From assembly GCA_002844335.1 (NCBI GenBank), contig CP019154.1:1364001-1428000 (forward strand): a stretch of DNA of 64,000 nucleotides, in the 5' to 3' direction. Positions 25,062 through 33,995 of this stretch are shown piece by piece; positions within the stretch are counted from its first letter, which is position 1, and each line of letters starts with the position of its first letter. The DNA comes from Haloarcula taiwanensis (GTDB lineage Archaea; Halobacteriota; Halobacteria; Halobacteriales; Haloarculaceae). The position numbers and the translations under genes are program-made. The notes under the pieces were generated by a model. It worked only from the letters and a program-made list of their open reading frames with translations. It did not search any database and was not told the origin of the DNA.

Positions 25062-25343
25062 TTACAGTTTCCGCTCGGCGTCCTCGGCCAGTTCCTTCAT
25101 CCGCTTGCTGACACGGCCCGCGTCAGAAAATTCGTCTTCGCTCATCGCCGTCGCCAGCGAGTTTCCGAGCACGAACACGGCGTGTTTGTGTTCGCTCTTC
25201 GATTTGTGCACGTCGGAGGGACGCACGTCGAGTTCCTGGTAGGCGTCGAACAGGTCGGGGTCAACCGAGTCCATGTCGTCGCGGAAGTACTCCATAATCG
25301 TCACCATCTGCTCGTGTAGCTCGAGAAGCTCGTCTTTGTGCAT
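25062..25343 (-). CDS. UPF0058 family protein
   Basis: The 93-residue, mostly helical protein starts MHKDELLELHEQMVTIMEYF and has the family landmarks HKSKSEHKHAVFVLGNSLA and SKRMKELAEDAERKL. UPF0058 proteins are small archaeal helical-bundle proteins with His/Glu-rich, possibly metal-binding, helices and no assigned role. An in-frame start nine codons upstream exists; the MHKDE start fits the family. Confidence 0.85.
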   Translation of the reverse strand: MHKDELLELHEQMVTIMEYFRDDMDSVDPDLFDAYQELDVRPSDVHKSKSEHKHAVFVLGNSLATAMSEDEFSDAGRVSKRMKELAEDAERKL

Positions 25344-25414
25344 AGCTACAGTATGCGGTGGCATGTGCATAAGAATTGCTTGAGAAGGGATACCAGACGC
25401 TCACGCCTGTATTT

Positions 25415-25630
25415 TCAGAAGACGTACTCGTCGTCGTGGCCCATCATGCCGTCTTCTTCGAACCCTGGTTCCTCGTCTTCGTCCTGTGGTCCGGAGGTTT
25501 TGTACGCCTTGAGCCCGGTCGATAGGAGGTCCTCGATGGCTTCCTCGCGGTTGAGGAACTCGCCTTTTTCGACGAGCTGCGCGATCTGCATCTCCAGGTG
25601 TTCCGGGATATTGATCTCTACCTTAGGCAT
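25415..25630 (-). CDS. Ribbon-helix-helix (CopG-like) protein
   Basis: The 71-residue protein opens with a ribbon strand (MPKVEINIPEHLEMQIAQLV), then two helices (EKGEFLNREEAIEDLLSTGL), the standard ribbon-helix-helix DNA-binding unit. A disordered acidic tail follows (GPQDEDEEPGFEEDGMMGHD). It should bind DNA as a dimer. The upstream DNA has an AT-rich box (TTTAAATAGGG on the minus strand near 25660). Targets are unknown; self-regulation is common for such proteins. Confidence 0.8.
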   Translation of the reverse strand: MPKVEINIPEHLEMQIAQLVEKGEFLNREEAIEDLLSTGLKAYKTSGPQDEDEEPGFEEDGMMGHDDEYVF

Positions 25631-25889
25631 CGCAACATAGGGGGCTTCGACTATGCCCTATTTAAACCTGACGGGGGTATGTTCGGAGATTGCAGAATTA
25701 CAATTGTAGAACTGAGAGAGGAAGTTCGTAAACTCAGATATTAATTTCCGCGAATCGGAATCCGGTTACTGTCACGTCGCGTGGCAGGTCAGAACGGCGA
25801 GAACTCGGCGGCTCCGGGCGGCGGTCCGGTTGTGCGCGGAATCGAGCGTATAGTTAGGCTCAAAGGTGCGCAATCCTAAGACATGGCTG

Positions 25890-27227
25890 ATGGAACCACT
25901 GCGTGGTGACGGGACGACGGTTGGTGAGACAACGGTCGTCGCACGCGGGTGTCGCCTCGACGATGCACCGGTGCGAGCGGTACTGGAGACAGACGCTCGC
26001 CCCCGGTTCTTCTGGGCGGCCGGTACAGAATCAATCGCAGCCCGCGGGAGCGCGGCGACTGTGACTGCCGACGGGCAGTCGCGGTTCGACGACGTTCGGA
26101 CAGCGCTCGAAGCGCTGTTCGATGACTGCTCCGTTCCCGACAGCCTCCCGAGCATCGCTCGACCGCGAGCGTTCGGTGGGTTCGCTTTCCACAACGGAAC
26201 ACACGAAGGGGAGGACTCTCCCTGGGATGGGTTCCCAAGCGCGGCGTTTTTTCTCCCCGAGATACAGGTGACAAGGAGAGACGACGACGCCTGGCTCACG
26301 GCGATTGCGACAGGTCCCGAGGCCGCGACCGAAGCTGAGACGCTACTGGGTGAGTGGCGCGACAGGCTAGCCACAGACACCGAACGCGAGCCGGGCACCC
26401 CACCGGGAATTTCACACCGGAAGCGCACGCCAACACAAGACGGCTGGCGCGAGCAGGTGTCGGCCGCCATCGCAAGCGTCGACTGCGGCGACCTCCAGAA
26501 GGTCGTCCTCGCACAGAGTCTCAGGGTCGCGCTGGAGACCGACCTGTCGGTCCCCGACGTGATGGCGCGGCTGTCCCGGACCTATCCGGACTGCTACCGG
26601 TTCATGCTGTCGCCCGAGGCCGGCGGCACCTTCTTCGGGGCCACGCCGGAGCGGCTGGTCTCGGTCCGCGGGCGCACCGTCAGGACAGAGGCGCTCGCCG
26701 GCTCGACGGGCCGGGGCGACACGCCCGCCGAGGACGAGTGGCTCGCCGCCGAACTCCTCGATAGCGAGAAGGACCGCCACGAGCAGAAGCTCGTCGCCGA
26801 CGCGATACGCGACCAGCTGGAGCCGTTCGCCTCGACGGTCCGCATCGGCGACCGAACGGTCCGCCGGCTCGCCACGGTCCAGCACCTGCGCACGTCGATA
26901 ACGGCCGAACTCGACGACGACGAGCACGTCCTCTCACTTGTCGAGGCGCTCCACCCGACGCCGGCCGTCGGCGGCCTGCCGCCGGACGCCGCGCTGCGGA
27001 CGATACGCGAGACTGAGGCGTTCGACCGCGGCTGGTACGCCGCCCCTATCGGCTGGGTCGACGCCGCCGGCAACGGGACTTTCGCCGTCGGCATCCGCTC
27101 GGCCGTCGCCACGGAGCAGAAGACGACCCTCTTTGCGGGCGCGGGCATCGTCGCCGACAGCGACCCCGACCGCGAGTGGGACGAGGTCCAGCTCAAGTAC
27201 CGGCCGATTCTGGACGAACTGGAATGA
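25890..27227 (+). CDS. menF: Isochorismate synthase
   Basis: The product has 445 residues from the ATG at 25890. The C-terminal chorismate-binding domain is clear: QKVVLAQSLRVALETDLSVP, GTFFGATPERLVSVRGRTVR, TEALAGSTGRGDTP, HLRTSITAEL, LHPTPAVGGLPPDAALRTIR and GWYAAPIGWVDAAGNGTFAV. It turns chorismate into isochorismate, the first step of menaquinone synthesis. Its 3' end overlaps menD by four bases. A GTG at 25866 would add eight residues; the ATG is preferred but either is possible. Confidence 0.92.
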   Translation: MEPLRGDGTTVGETTVVARGCRLDDAPVRAVLETDARPRFFWAAGTESIAARGSAATVTADGQSRFDDVRTALEALFDDCSVPDSLPSIARPRAFGGFAFHNGTHEGEDSPWDGFPSAAFFLPEIQVTRRDDDAWLTAIATGPEAATEAETLLGEWRDRLATDTEREPGTPPGISHRKRTPTQDGWREQVSAAIASVDCGDLQKVVLAQSLRVALETDLSVPDVMARLSRTYPDCYRFMLSPEAGGTFFGATPERLVSVRGRTVRTEALAGSTGRGDTPAEDEWLAAELLDSEKDRHEQKLVADAIRDQLEPFASTVRIGDRTVRRLATVQHLRTSITAELDDDEHVLSLVEALHPTPAVGGLPPDAALRTIRETEAFDRGWYAAPIGWVDAAGNGTFAVGIRSAVATEQKTTLFAGAGIVADSDPDREWDEVQLKYRPILDELE

Positions 27228-29002
27228 CCGCGCCGAACGTCAACACGCTGTGGGCGGAGACACTCGTTTCCGAACTCGTCGCCGGCGGCGTCGACGCAGC
27301 GTGTCTCTCGCCCGGCAGCCGCTCGACGCCGCTGACGGTGGCCTTCGCCGAACACCCCGAGGTCGAGGTGTTCTCCCACCTCGACGAGCGCTCGGCGGCC
27401 TTCTTCGCGCTGGGCCGGGCCCGCCGGACCGGCGAGCCGACGCCGCTGGTCTGTACCTCGGGAACTGCGGCCGCGAACTACCACCCGGCAGTCATCGAGG
27501 CGAACCAGTCAGGCGTCCCGCTGCTCCTGTTGACGGCGGACCGACCGCCGGAGCTCATCGACAGCGGCGCGAACCAGACCGTCGACCAGGAGAAACTCTA
27601 CGGCGATGCCGTCCGGTGGTATCGGGACATGCCCGAACCCGAGGCCGAGCCCCGGAAGATGCGGATGCTCCGGACCACGGCGGCCCGTGCGCTCACCGAA
27701 AGCACCGGCGCTGACCCGGGCCCGGTCCACCTGAACTGTCGGTTCCGGAAGCCGCTGGAACCGACGCCGACGCCCGCGGACGATCCGGCCGGCGTCCCGG
27801 ACGACTGGGCGGGCGGCGACGACGCGGCCGAAGCCGGCCGCGACGGCCCGTTCGTCTCGACCAGCGAGGGCGTCGCCGAACCGGACGAGGAGACGGTGCG
27901 CCGCGTTCGAGCGGCGATCCGGACCGCCGAACGGGGCCTCATCGTCGCCGGGCCGGCCGACCAGGGGCTCGGTGCCGCCTCGCTGGAGCGACTGGCGTCG
28001 GCGACGGGCTTCCCCGTCCTCGCGGACCCGCTGTCGGACCTGCGGTTCGGCCCCCACGTCGACCGCCTCGACGTGCCGGTCTGTGGCGGCTACGACGGCT
28101 ATCTCGGCAGCGGCGGCGTCGAGGAGTGGGGCGACCCCGACGTGGTCGTCCGCTTTGGCGCGTCACCGACCTCGAAGCCGCTGCGACATTACCTCCGTGA
28201 CGCCGACTGCCGGCAGTTCGTCGTCGACCCGAGCGGCGGCTGGCCGGAGGCCGAATTCACGGCGACAGACCTGCTCGTCGCCGACTCCGACGCTACCGCG
28301 GACGCGCTCGCGGCGGAGCCGCTGGGTGGCGGTTCGGAGTCGTGGCGCGAGCGGTTCGCCGGGGCGGAACGGGTCCACTGGGCGGCCGTCGACGAAACGG
28401 TCGCCGAAACCTACTGGGAGGGCGGCGTTCTCGCGGACGTGGCCGCGCTGGCCCCGGACCCAGCCACGCTGTTCGTCTCCAACAGCATGCCGGTGCGGGA
28501 CGTGGACCGCTTCGGGCGGCCCCGCGACGCCGACCTGACCGTGCTGGGCAACCGCGGGGCCAGCGGCATCGACGGCATCACGTCGACGGCGCTCGGGGCC
28601 GGCAGCGCGACGGCGGACCCGCTCGTGCTCGTCACCGGCGACCTGGCATACTACCACGACATGAACGGCCTGCTCGCGCTCGGGCGCTGTGGCGTGGACG
28701 CGACGGTCGTCCTCGTCAACAACGACGGCGGCGGCATCTTCCACATGCTCCCAATCGAGGACCACCCCACCTTTGAAGACCAGTTTCGGACGCCACACGG
28801 TCTCGATTTCGAGCCGACAGAGGCGCTCTATTCGCTTGAGTTCGAGCGGGTGGCCGACCGCCGGGCGTTCCGCGAGCGGTTCGGCGAGTCAGTCCGGAGC
28901 GATGGGACACAGGTCATCGAGGTCCAGTTCGATGCCGGCGACAGCCACGCAGTCAGAGACCGGCTTGCCGAACAGGTCGCCGAGGCCCTCGCCGGCGACT
29001 GA
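27224..29002 (+). CDS. menD: SEPHCHC synthase (MenD)
   Basis: This 592-residue thiamine-diphosphate enzyme starts MTAPNVNTLWAETLVSELVA and shows the catalytic-Glu region SHLDERSAAFFALG, the domain-1 motif TSGTAANYHPAVIEA-like (CTSGTAAANYHPAVIEANQS) and the ThDP-binding GDLAYYHDMNGLLAL with VVLVNNDGGGIFHMLP. It joins 2-oxoglutarate to isochorismate, giving 2-succinyl-5-enolpyruvyl-6-hydroxy-3-cyclohexene-1-carboxylate. ATGA overlap with menF shows translational coupling. Length is near the usual 550-600. The frame opening at 27176 lies within menF and is not used. Confidence 0.95.
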   Translation: MTAPNVNTLWAETLVSELVAGGVDAACLSPGSRSTPLTVAFAEHPEVEVFSHLDERSAAFFALGRARRTGEPTPLVCTSGTAAANYHPAVIEANQSGVPLLLLTADRPPELIDSGANQTVDQEKLYGDAVRWYRDMPEPEAEPRKMRMLRTTAARALTESTGADPGPVHLNCRFRKPLEPTPTPADDPAGVPDDWAGGDDAAEAGRDGPFVSTSEGVAEPDEETVRRVRAAIRTAERGLIVAGPADQGLGAASLERLASATGFPVLADPLSDLRFGPHVDRLDVPVCGGYDGYLGSGGVEEWGDPDVVVRFGASPTSKPLRHYLRDADCRQFVVDPSGGWPEAEFTATDLLVADSDATADALAAEPLGGGSESWRERFAGAERVHWAAVDETVAETYWEGGVLADVAALAPDPATLFVSNSMPVRDVDRFGRPRDADLTVLGNRGASGIDGITSTALGAGSATADPLVLVTGDLAYYHDMNGLLALGRCGVDATVVLVNNDGGGIFHMLPIEDHPTFEDQFRTPHGLDFEPTEALYSLEFERVADRRAFRERFGESVRSDGTQVIEVQFDAGDSHAVRDRLAEQVAEALAGD

Positions 29003-29006
29003 TTTT

Positions 29007-29960
29007 TCAGAGCCGCAACACCGACGCTGTCAACAGCGAGAGTCCGAACGGGAGCCACGTCCCCGACAGCGCGAGCGCCCCAATGAGCGAGAGCGCGCTG
29101 ATGTTCAAGACCACCAGCAACACCGCCGTCGTCAGGCTCCAGCTCCCAAATACCATAATCGCAATCGTGGGCTCGGACTGGAGGTAGCCGACCATGAAGA
29201 GGGTACAGGCCCCGATTGTCAGGTTGACCCACAGGGGGAACGCCGGCAACAGTGCGCTGAACAGCATCACCGGATAGAGGGCGAACGTGATGGCAAACAG
29301 CGTCAGCCCCCGGCCGGTCGGCATCTCCAGAAGCGACCCGCGGGACGGCGTGTCGGTCTGGCGAACGGAGTACGTGGCCGACGAACTCCATGTGGCCTCG
29401 CCGCCGGCATTGTCGCTGAAATCGCTAGTCGCAGCAGCCCCGGAGCGACGGGTGGAACCTGCGTTCGACGCGGCCGCCGTTCCGCTGGTCGGATCGGTCG
29501 ACTGTTCGTCGCTCGACGACGCATCGGTGTCGGTCGTCGAGCGGTCGGCTCTGTCTTCGGCGACGCGCTCCCTTGCAGCCCGTTCTCGTTGTTCTCGCTC
29601 CCGGGCGCTTGTCCGGGACGTGCCCTGACCAGCGCTTGCCTCGGTCCGGTCGCTACCTGACGGAGATCCGCCATAGCCCGCCCGCCGTGCCGCTTCGGCC
29701 ACGTCACTGCTGTGGGCGTCTGCTATATTGCTCTCGCCCGCAACGTAGGCGTCGTGACCCAGCCGGTCGTATCGCGCCCGCTCGTCCTCGTCGGTGAGCA
29801 CGTCCCGGGCTTCGATGAGCCGCTGTGTCGCCTCGCCGGCGTCAGCAGCGTCGCTCACGTCGGGGTGTGTCTCTTTCAGTCGTTCCCGATAGGCCGTTTC
29901 GATGGCCGCCGTCGACGCGTCAGTCGGGACGCCCAGTATCTCGTAGAACGTCTCGCTCAT
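29007..29960 (-). CDS. DnaJ-domain membrane protein
   Basis: The 317-residue protein starts at 29960 with a J domain: FYEILGVPTDASTAAIETAY, the HPD loop in KETHPDVSDAAD, and ARYDRLGHDAYV. A long Ser/Thr/Arg/Glu-rich disordered linker follows (about 85-215), and the C-terminus has three to four membrane helices (LTLFAITFALYPVMLFSALL, LWVNLTIGACTLFMVGYL, AIMVFGSWSLTTAVLLVVLN, LSLIGALALSGTWLPFGLSL). It could recruit DnaK to the membrane face. The gene is convergent with menD, four bases from its stop. Confidence 0.85.
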   Translation of the reverse strand: MSETFYEILGVPTDASTAAIETAYRERLKETHPDVSDAADAGEATQRLIEARDVLTDEDERARYDRLGHDAYVAGESNIADAHSSDVAEAARRAGYGGSPSGSDRTEASAGQGTSRTSAREREQRERAARERVAEDRADRSTTDTDASSSDEQSTDPTSGTAAASNAGSTRRSGAAATSDFSDNAGGEATWSSSATYSVRQTDTPSRGSLLEMPTGRGLTLFAITFALYPVMLFSALLPAFPLWVNLTIGACTLFMVGYLQSEPTIAIMVFGSWSLTTAVLLVVLNISALSLIGALALSGTWLPFGLSLLTASVLRL

Positions 29961-29994
29961 GGCGGCCGAACCACCCGTCCGCGGCTCTGGTCGG

Positions 29995-30252
29995 TCACTC
30001 CTCCTCGACGCCTCCGTCAGTCTCCGCGCCACGGCCGGACGACTCGCGGTCCCTCGCGAGGCGTTCGAGCGCCGCCGCGATGCGTTCGAGCGTGAACACG
30101 AACCGCACGATTAGATACAGAACCCAGGGGACAACGGCCACTAGCAGGCCGAGGAGAATCTGCTGGACGATAAGCAGGCTGTACAGGACGATAGCCACGG
30201 AGAGGCCTGCGAGTATCCCTATCACCGCCTTGCTGTTCGGGTTGGAGGGCAT
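29995..30252 (-). CDS. Small two-helix membrane protein upstream of the DnaJ-type gene
   Basis: The 85-residue product starts MPSNPNSKAVIGILAGLSVA, has two hydrophobic segments (about 8-28 and 32-52), then a charged coiled-coil-like tail (ERIAAALERLARDRESSGRG) and an acidic end. A GTG five codons upstream (30267) is an alternative start. It precedes the DnaJ-type gene on the same strand with a gap of about 35 bases, so the two may work together at the membrane. Function is unknown. Confidence 0.65.
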   Translation of the reverse strand: MPSNPNSKAVIGILAGLSVAIVLYSLLIVQQILLGLLVAVVPWVLYLIVRFVFTLERIAAALERLARDRESSGRGAETDGGVEEE

Positions 30253-30341
30253 CGCTAGCCCGTTCACGCCTGCGGAACCAAAGCGTTTGCTCCCGCGTGG
30301 ATACGAGGAATCTTTTTGCGAGGGCCGTCCCGAGCCACGGT

Positions 30342-31301
30342 ATGGTCTCTGAGCTATTCGACCCGGCCCGCTGGACCGCCGTCGACCGGTTCGACTTCAC
30401 CGATATCACCTACCACCGCTCGACGGAGACGGGCGCAGTCCGCATCGCCTTCGACCGGCCCGAGAAGCGCAACGCCTTCCGCCCGGAGACGGTCGACGAA
30501 CTCGCGACGGCGCTGGACCACGCCAAGCGCCAGACCGACGTTGGCTGTGTCCTCCTGACCGGGAACGGCCCCTCTGAGAAGGACGGGGGCTGGGCCTTCT
30601 GTTCCGGCGGGGACCAGTCCATCCGGGGCGAGAGCGGGTACGAGTATCAGGCGGACGAAGATAGCGAGTCGCGGAGCGACTCGGAGCGGTCGAGCGGGGA
30701 GTCCGGCGACCCGCGAGACGTCGGCGACCCGGACGCCCCCGAGAACGTCGGCCGCCTCCACATCCTCGAAGTCCAGCGCCAGATCCGTCACATTCCAAAG
30801 CCCGTGGTCGCCGTCGTCCCGGGGTGGGCCGTCGGCGGTGGCCACTCCCTGCACGTCGTCTGTGACCTCACGCTCGCCAGCGAGGAGCACGCGAAGTTCC
30901 TCCAGACGGACCCCGACGTGGGCAGTTTCGACGGTGGCTTCGGCTCGGCGTACCTCGCCCGACAGGTGGGCCAGAAGAAGGCCCGCGAGGTGTTCTTCCT
31001 CGGCAAGACCTACAGCGGCGAGGAAGCCGCCGAGATGGGGATGGTCAACGAAGTCGTGCCACACGAAGACCTCGAAGACACCGCTATCGAGTGGGCCGAG
31101 CGGATGAACGAGAAGTCGCCGACGGCGATGCGGATGCTGAAGTACGCCTTCAACCTCGACTCGGACGGGATGGTCGGCCAGCAGGTGTTCGCCGGCGAGG
31201 CGACCCGGCTGGCCTATATGACCGACGAAGCACAGGAGGGTCGTGACGCCTTCAACGAGGGCCGGGACCCGGACTTCGACGACGTGCCCTGGCACTACTG
31301 A
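30342..31301 (+). CDS. menB: 1,4-dihydroxy-2-naphthoyl-CoA synthase
   Basis: The 319-residue crotonase-fold enzyme closes the second ring of the naphthoquinone. Key segments are WAFCSGGDQS (oxyanion hole), VPGWAVGGGHSLHVVCDLTL, TDPDVGSFDGGFGSAYLARQ and KKAREVFFLGKTYSGEEAAE. Asp190 sits where actinobacterial bicarbonate-independent MenB has its catalytic Asp and E. coli MenB has Gly, so this looks like a type II enzyme (inference from remembered alignments). An acidic Ser/Asp insert at about 107-139 is longer than in bacteria. The ATG at 30342 (MVSELFDPARW) is preferred over an earlier in-frame start. Confidence 0.93.
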   Translation: MVSELFDPARWTAVDRFDFTDITYHRSTETGAVRIAFDRPEKRNAFRPETVDELATALDHAKRQTDVGCVLLTGNGPSEKDGGWAFCSGGDQSIRGESGYEYQADEDSESRSDSERSSGESGDPRDVGDPDAPENVGRLHILEVQRQIRHIPKPVVAVVPGWAVGGGHSLHVVCDLTLASEEHAKFLQTDPDVGSFDGGFGSAYLARQVGQKKAREVFFLGKTYSGEEAAEMGMVNEVVPHEDLEDTAIEWAERMNEKSPTAMRMLKYAFNLDSDGMVGQQVFAGEATRLAYMTDEAQEGRDAFNEGRDPDFDDVPWHY

Positions 31302-31328
31302 GCCGACGGAACGGAAGGAACTGCGCGC

Positions 31329-31679
31329 TCAGTCCTCGTAGGCCAGCGTCATGACCCACTGCGAGAAAGTATCGTCGTGGGGGTCGACTTCTTCATCGCC
31401 GATAAACGGCGAGAGCTGGTCACCGGCCATCAGGAGCGAGAAATCCAGATCGCGGGCCGCAGGCGTCAGGTAGTACGTGTTGTGGCCATCGTACACCGTC
31501 TCCTCACGCTGAATGAGGTCCTTCTCGAACAGGGACTCGACGATGCGACTCCCCTTTCGCGAGGAGACGTCGAGTTCCTTCCAGAAGTCGCTCTGGTGGA
31601 TGCCACCGGACTCCCGAATCAGTTCAAGCCCGGCCCGCTCACCATCAGAAAGGTCCGCCTCCGACGCTGCTGAACTCAT
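31329..31679 (-). CDS. Winged-helix regulator (MarR/Lrp-type fold)
   Basis: The 116-residue protein has an N-terminal winged helix: DGERAGLELIRESGGIHQSD, FWKELDVSSRKGSRIVESLF, EKDLIQREETVYDGHNTYYL. A C-terminal acidic segment follows (SPFIGDEEVDPHDDTFSQWV). This is typical of small haloarchaeal regulators. It sits between menB and the NRDE gene, convergent with menB, so it is a candidate regulator of the menaquinone genes, though no operator is visible. Confidence 0.75.
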   Translation of the reverse strand: MSSAASEADLSDGERAGLELIRESGGIHQSDFWKELDVSSRKGSRIVESLFEKDLIQREETVYDGHNTYYLTPAARDLDFSLLMAGDQLSPFIGDEEVDPHDDTFSQWVMTLAYED

Positions 31680-31706
31680 GTATTACTCATACCGTGAGTC
31701 GGCCGC

Positions 31707-32444
31707 TTAAATCTGACCTTCGACCGGGCGGTACGGCGTCCGACATGGCGGCCCGGCCGCGTGCTGATACTCGTGGTCGGCACCCAGTGTGATGAGCGAC
31801 GACGACCGCGTCCCGAATCCGTCGCCGTGGACGCAGACGCCGTACTCGTGGTCGCTGATGGTTTCGCCTGCCCGGTCAATCCATTCGCCGGCGGACTCGC
31901 CCGGTTCCGGTCGCATGGCCTCGTGTAGCCGCGCCGCGTTGTTCGCCTGCTCCTCGCCGGCGTCGGGCCGACGCGATGGAATCCGGTAGTCGCCGTCCGC
32001 GCCGACGTTGACGACGACGTGAACCCCGGGCTGGAAGTTCCGGACCGCGAGCTGCCCGTCCCATTCCAGCAGCACGGCGGCGTTCTCGTCTGCCAGCAGA
32101 AGATTGAATCCCGAGTATTCGGCCTCTCTGGTCGCCTGTTCGACAGCGCGGGCGGCTGATTCGGCCGTTTCGTGGCTCAGCGCGTCCCGGACGAGCAGGC
32201 CGCGTGAGCGGTCGCCGGCAAGATCGGTGTCGATCCAGCGGTTCGTCACCGCCGCTAGCAGGCCGTGCTCGTTGTAACCTATCCACGTGCCGTCAGCTTC
32301 TTGGTCGGCGGGCGCGACGACGCGACTCCCCCAGTGGCGCTGTCGCGGCGGCTGTGACGGCCTGTCGAGTCGCTCGTCGCGGTTCGCTGCGACCGCGACG
32401 GGCGTGCCGTCGAAGACCTGCCACGCGAGGACGATTGTACACAC
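31707..32444 (-). CDS. NRDE family protein (TANGO2-like)
   Basis: The 245-residue product starts MCTIVLAWQVFDGTPVAVAA and has the name-giving NRDE in AANRDERLDRPS, then WIGYNEHGLLAAVTNRW, GFNLLLADENAAVLLEWDG and a C-terminal FGTRSSSLITLG. Cys2 right after the start Met resembles an Ntn-hydrolase nucleophile. Eukaryotic TANGO2 has been tied to heme or lipid handling; the archaeal role is unknown. It lies between the small regulator and menE on the minus strand. Confidence 0.88.
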   Translation of the reverse strand: MCTIVLAWQVFDGTPVAVAANRDERLDRPSQPPRQRHWGSRVVAPADQEADGTWIGYNEHGLLAAVTNRWIDTDLAGDRSRGLLVRDALSHETAESAARAVEQATREAEYSGFNLLLADENAAVLLEWDGQLAVRNFQPGVHVVVNVGADGDYRIPSRRPDAGEEQANNAARLHEAMRPEPGESAGEWIDRAGETISDHEYGVCVHGDGFGTRSSSLITLGADHEYQHAAGPPCRTPYRPVEGQI

Positions 32445-32498
32445 GGGCTTCTATACGCTATCGACGTAGAAAACCGCTTGGCTGTGGCCCCCAGTCCG

Positions 32499-33995
32499 CT
32501 ATGCCGATTCGTCCGATTCGCTGGCAGTCCTGAGCCGCGACCGGACGGCCTCGCGGTCGACGGTGCCCGAGGGCGTCCGCGGGAGCCCGTCGACGACCCG
32601 GACCGTCTTCGGGACCTCGTAGGCCGCGAGCCGCCCGGCGCAGTGCTCGCGGACGGCCGCGGGCGTCACGTCCCCGACGACCAGCGCGGCGACCCGCTGG
32701 CCCCACTCCTCGTCCGGCAGACCCACCACGGCCGCGTCCTCGACGGCGCGGTGGTCCCGAACCGCCGCGGCGACCGTGCCCGCGTCGACGTTCTCGCCGC
32801 CGGTGACGATACGGTCGTCGACGCGGCCCTCGACCCAGAGGCGGCCGTCGCCGTCGCGGTAGCCCAGGTCGCCTGTCCGGAAGCCGAACTCGCCGAACGC
32901 CGCGCCGTCGCCGCTTAGATAGCCCGACGTCACTGTGGGACCGTCGACGACTATCTCGCCGCGTTCACCGGGATCGCAGGGCTCCCCGTCCGAAACGACC
33001 GTCACGTCGGTGAACGCGAGCGGCTGGCCGACGGTGCCGGCATAGTCGAAGGCCGTCTCCGGCCGGGCCGTCGCTATCTGGGACGCCGTCTCGGTCATCC
33101 CGTAGGTGGGACAGACCGGGACGCCCCGCTCCCGACAGCGGTCGACGAGCGCCTCGGTCGCCGGCCCGCCGCCGAGCAGGACGAACCGGAGCGCGGACGG
33201 CGGTTCCCAGCCCGCATCGAGCAATCGCGAGAGCATCGTCGGCACCAGCGAGACGCCCGTCGCCCCGTGCTCCGCGATGACCCGCTGGGTCGCGTCGGCG
33301 TCGAACGACCGCTGGACGACGACCGCCGTGCCGTACAGCGCGCTCCGGACGAACGGGGCCAGCCCGCCCATGTGGTAGGTCGGCAGGCAGACCAGCCAGC
33401 GGTCCGTCGGCAGGACGCCCAGCCGGTAGGAGGACGCGACGGCGCTGGCGACGAGGTTGCCGACCGTCAGCCGGACGCCCTTGGGTTCGCTCGTGGTCCC
33501 CGAGGTGAAGACGACGAGCTGGGTGTCCGTCCGGGAGAGGGCCGCCGGCGTCACGTCGGACTCCCGGTCGGCACTCGCTCCGTCCGGCTGGACCGGGAGG
33601 TCTGCCACCGAGACGACCGGGCACGTCGCCGCTTCCGCGGCGAGGTCGCGCGTCGACGGCTCACAGACCAGCAGGTCCGCCTCGACGGTCGCACACTGTG
33701 CCCGGAGCGTCGCCGCGTCGAGTTCGACGTTCAGCGGCGCGAGCGTCGCGCCCAGTCGCATCGTTGCGAACAGGAGCGTCCCGGTTTCGGGTCGGGTCGG
33801 CAGGAGTGTCGCGACGGTTGGGTCTGCGTCGAGTCGCCGGTCGAAGTCGGCGGCCACCGCGTCGACGGCGGCGTCGAGTTCGCGGTATGTCGCCTCGTTG
33901 CCTGCGTCCGCCGCAACCATCGCCGTCCGGTTTGGCGTGGCGCTCGCCCGGTGGGTCACGAGGTCTTTCGTCGGCCAGTCGATTGGGTCACGCAT
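32499..33995 (-). CDS. menE: o-Succinylbenzoate-CoA ligase
   Basis: The 498-residue adenylate-forming enzyme has TQLVVFTSGTTSEPKGVRL (phosphate-binding loop), CPTYGMTETASQIATARPET (A5) and FRTGDLGYRDGDGRLWVEGR (A7-A8). The A10 motif near the end reads PRTPSGTVDREAV: the usual catalytic Lys after Gly is Thr (residue 478). The acyl-CoA ligase at 36125 keeps this Lys (TATGKVQ), so the change is specific to this gene. It activates o-succinylbenzoate with CoA. Start overlaps menC's stop by eight bases. The order menA-menC-menE on one strand makes the name secure. Confidence 0.92.
   Translation of the reverse strand: MRDPIDWPTKDLVTHRASATPNRTAMVAADAGNEATYRELDAAVDAVAADFDRRLDADPTVATLLPTRPETGTLLFATMRLGATLAPLNVELDAATLRAQCATVEADLLVCEPSTRDLAAEAATCPVVSVADLPVQPDGASADRESDVTPAALSRTDTQLVVFTSGTTSEPKGVRLTVGNLVASAVASSYRLGVLPTDRWLVCLPTYHMGGLAPFVRSALYGTAVVVQRSFDADATQRVIAEHGATGVSLVPTMLSRLLDAGWEPPSALRFVLLGGGPATEALVDRCRERGVPVCPTYGMTETASQIATARPETAFDYAGTVGQPLAFTDVTVVSDGEPCDPGERGEIVVDGPTVTSGYLSGDGAAFGEFGFRTGDLGYRDGDGRLWVEGRVDDRIVTGGENVDAGTVAAAVRDHRAVEDAAVVGLPDEEWGQRVAALVVGDVTPAAVREHCAGRLAAYEVPKTVRVVDGLPRTPSGTVDREAVRSRLRTASESDESA

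Noticed and set aside
30297-30341. Earlier start of MenB
   Set aside because: The 15 extra residues are not MenB-like and cover the T-rich promoter region.
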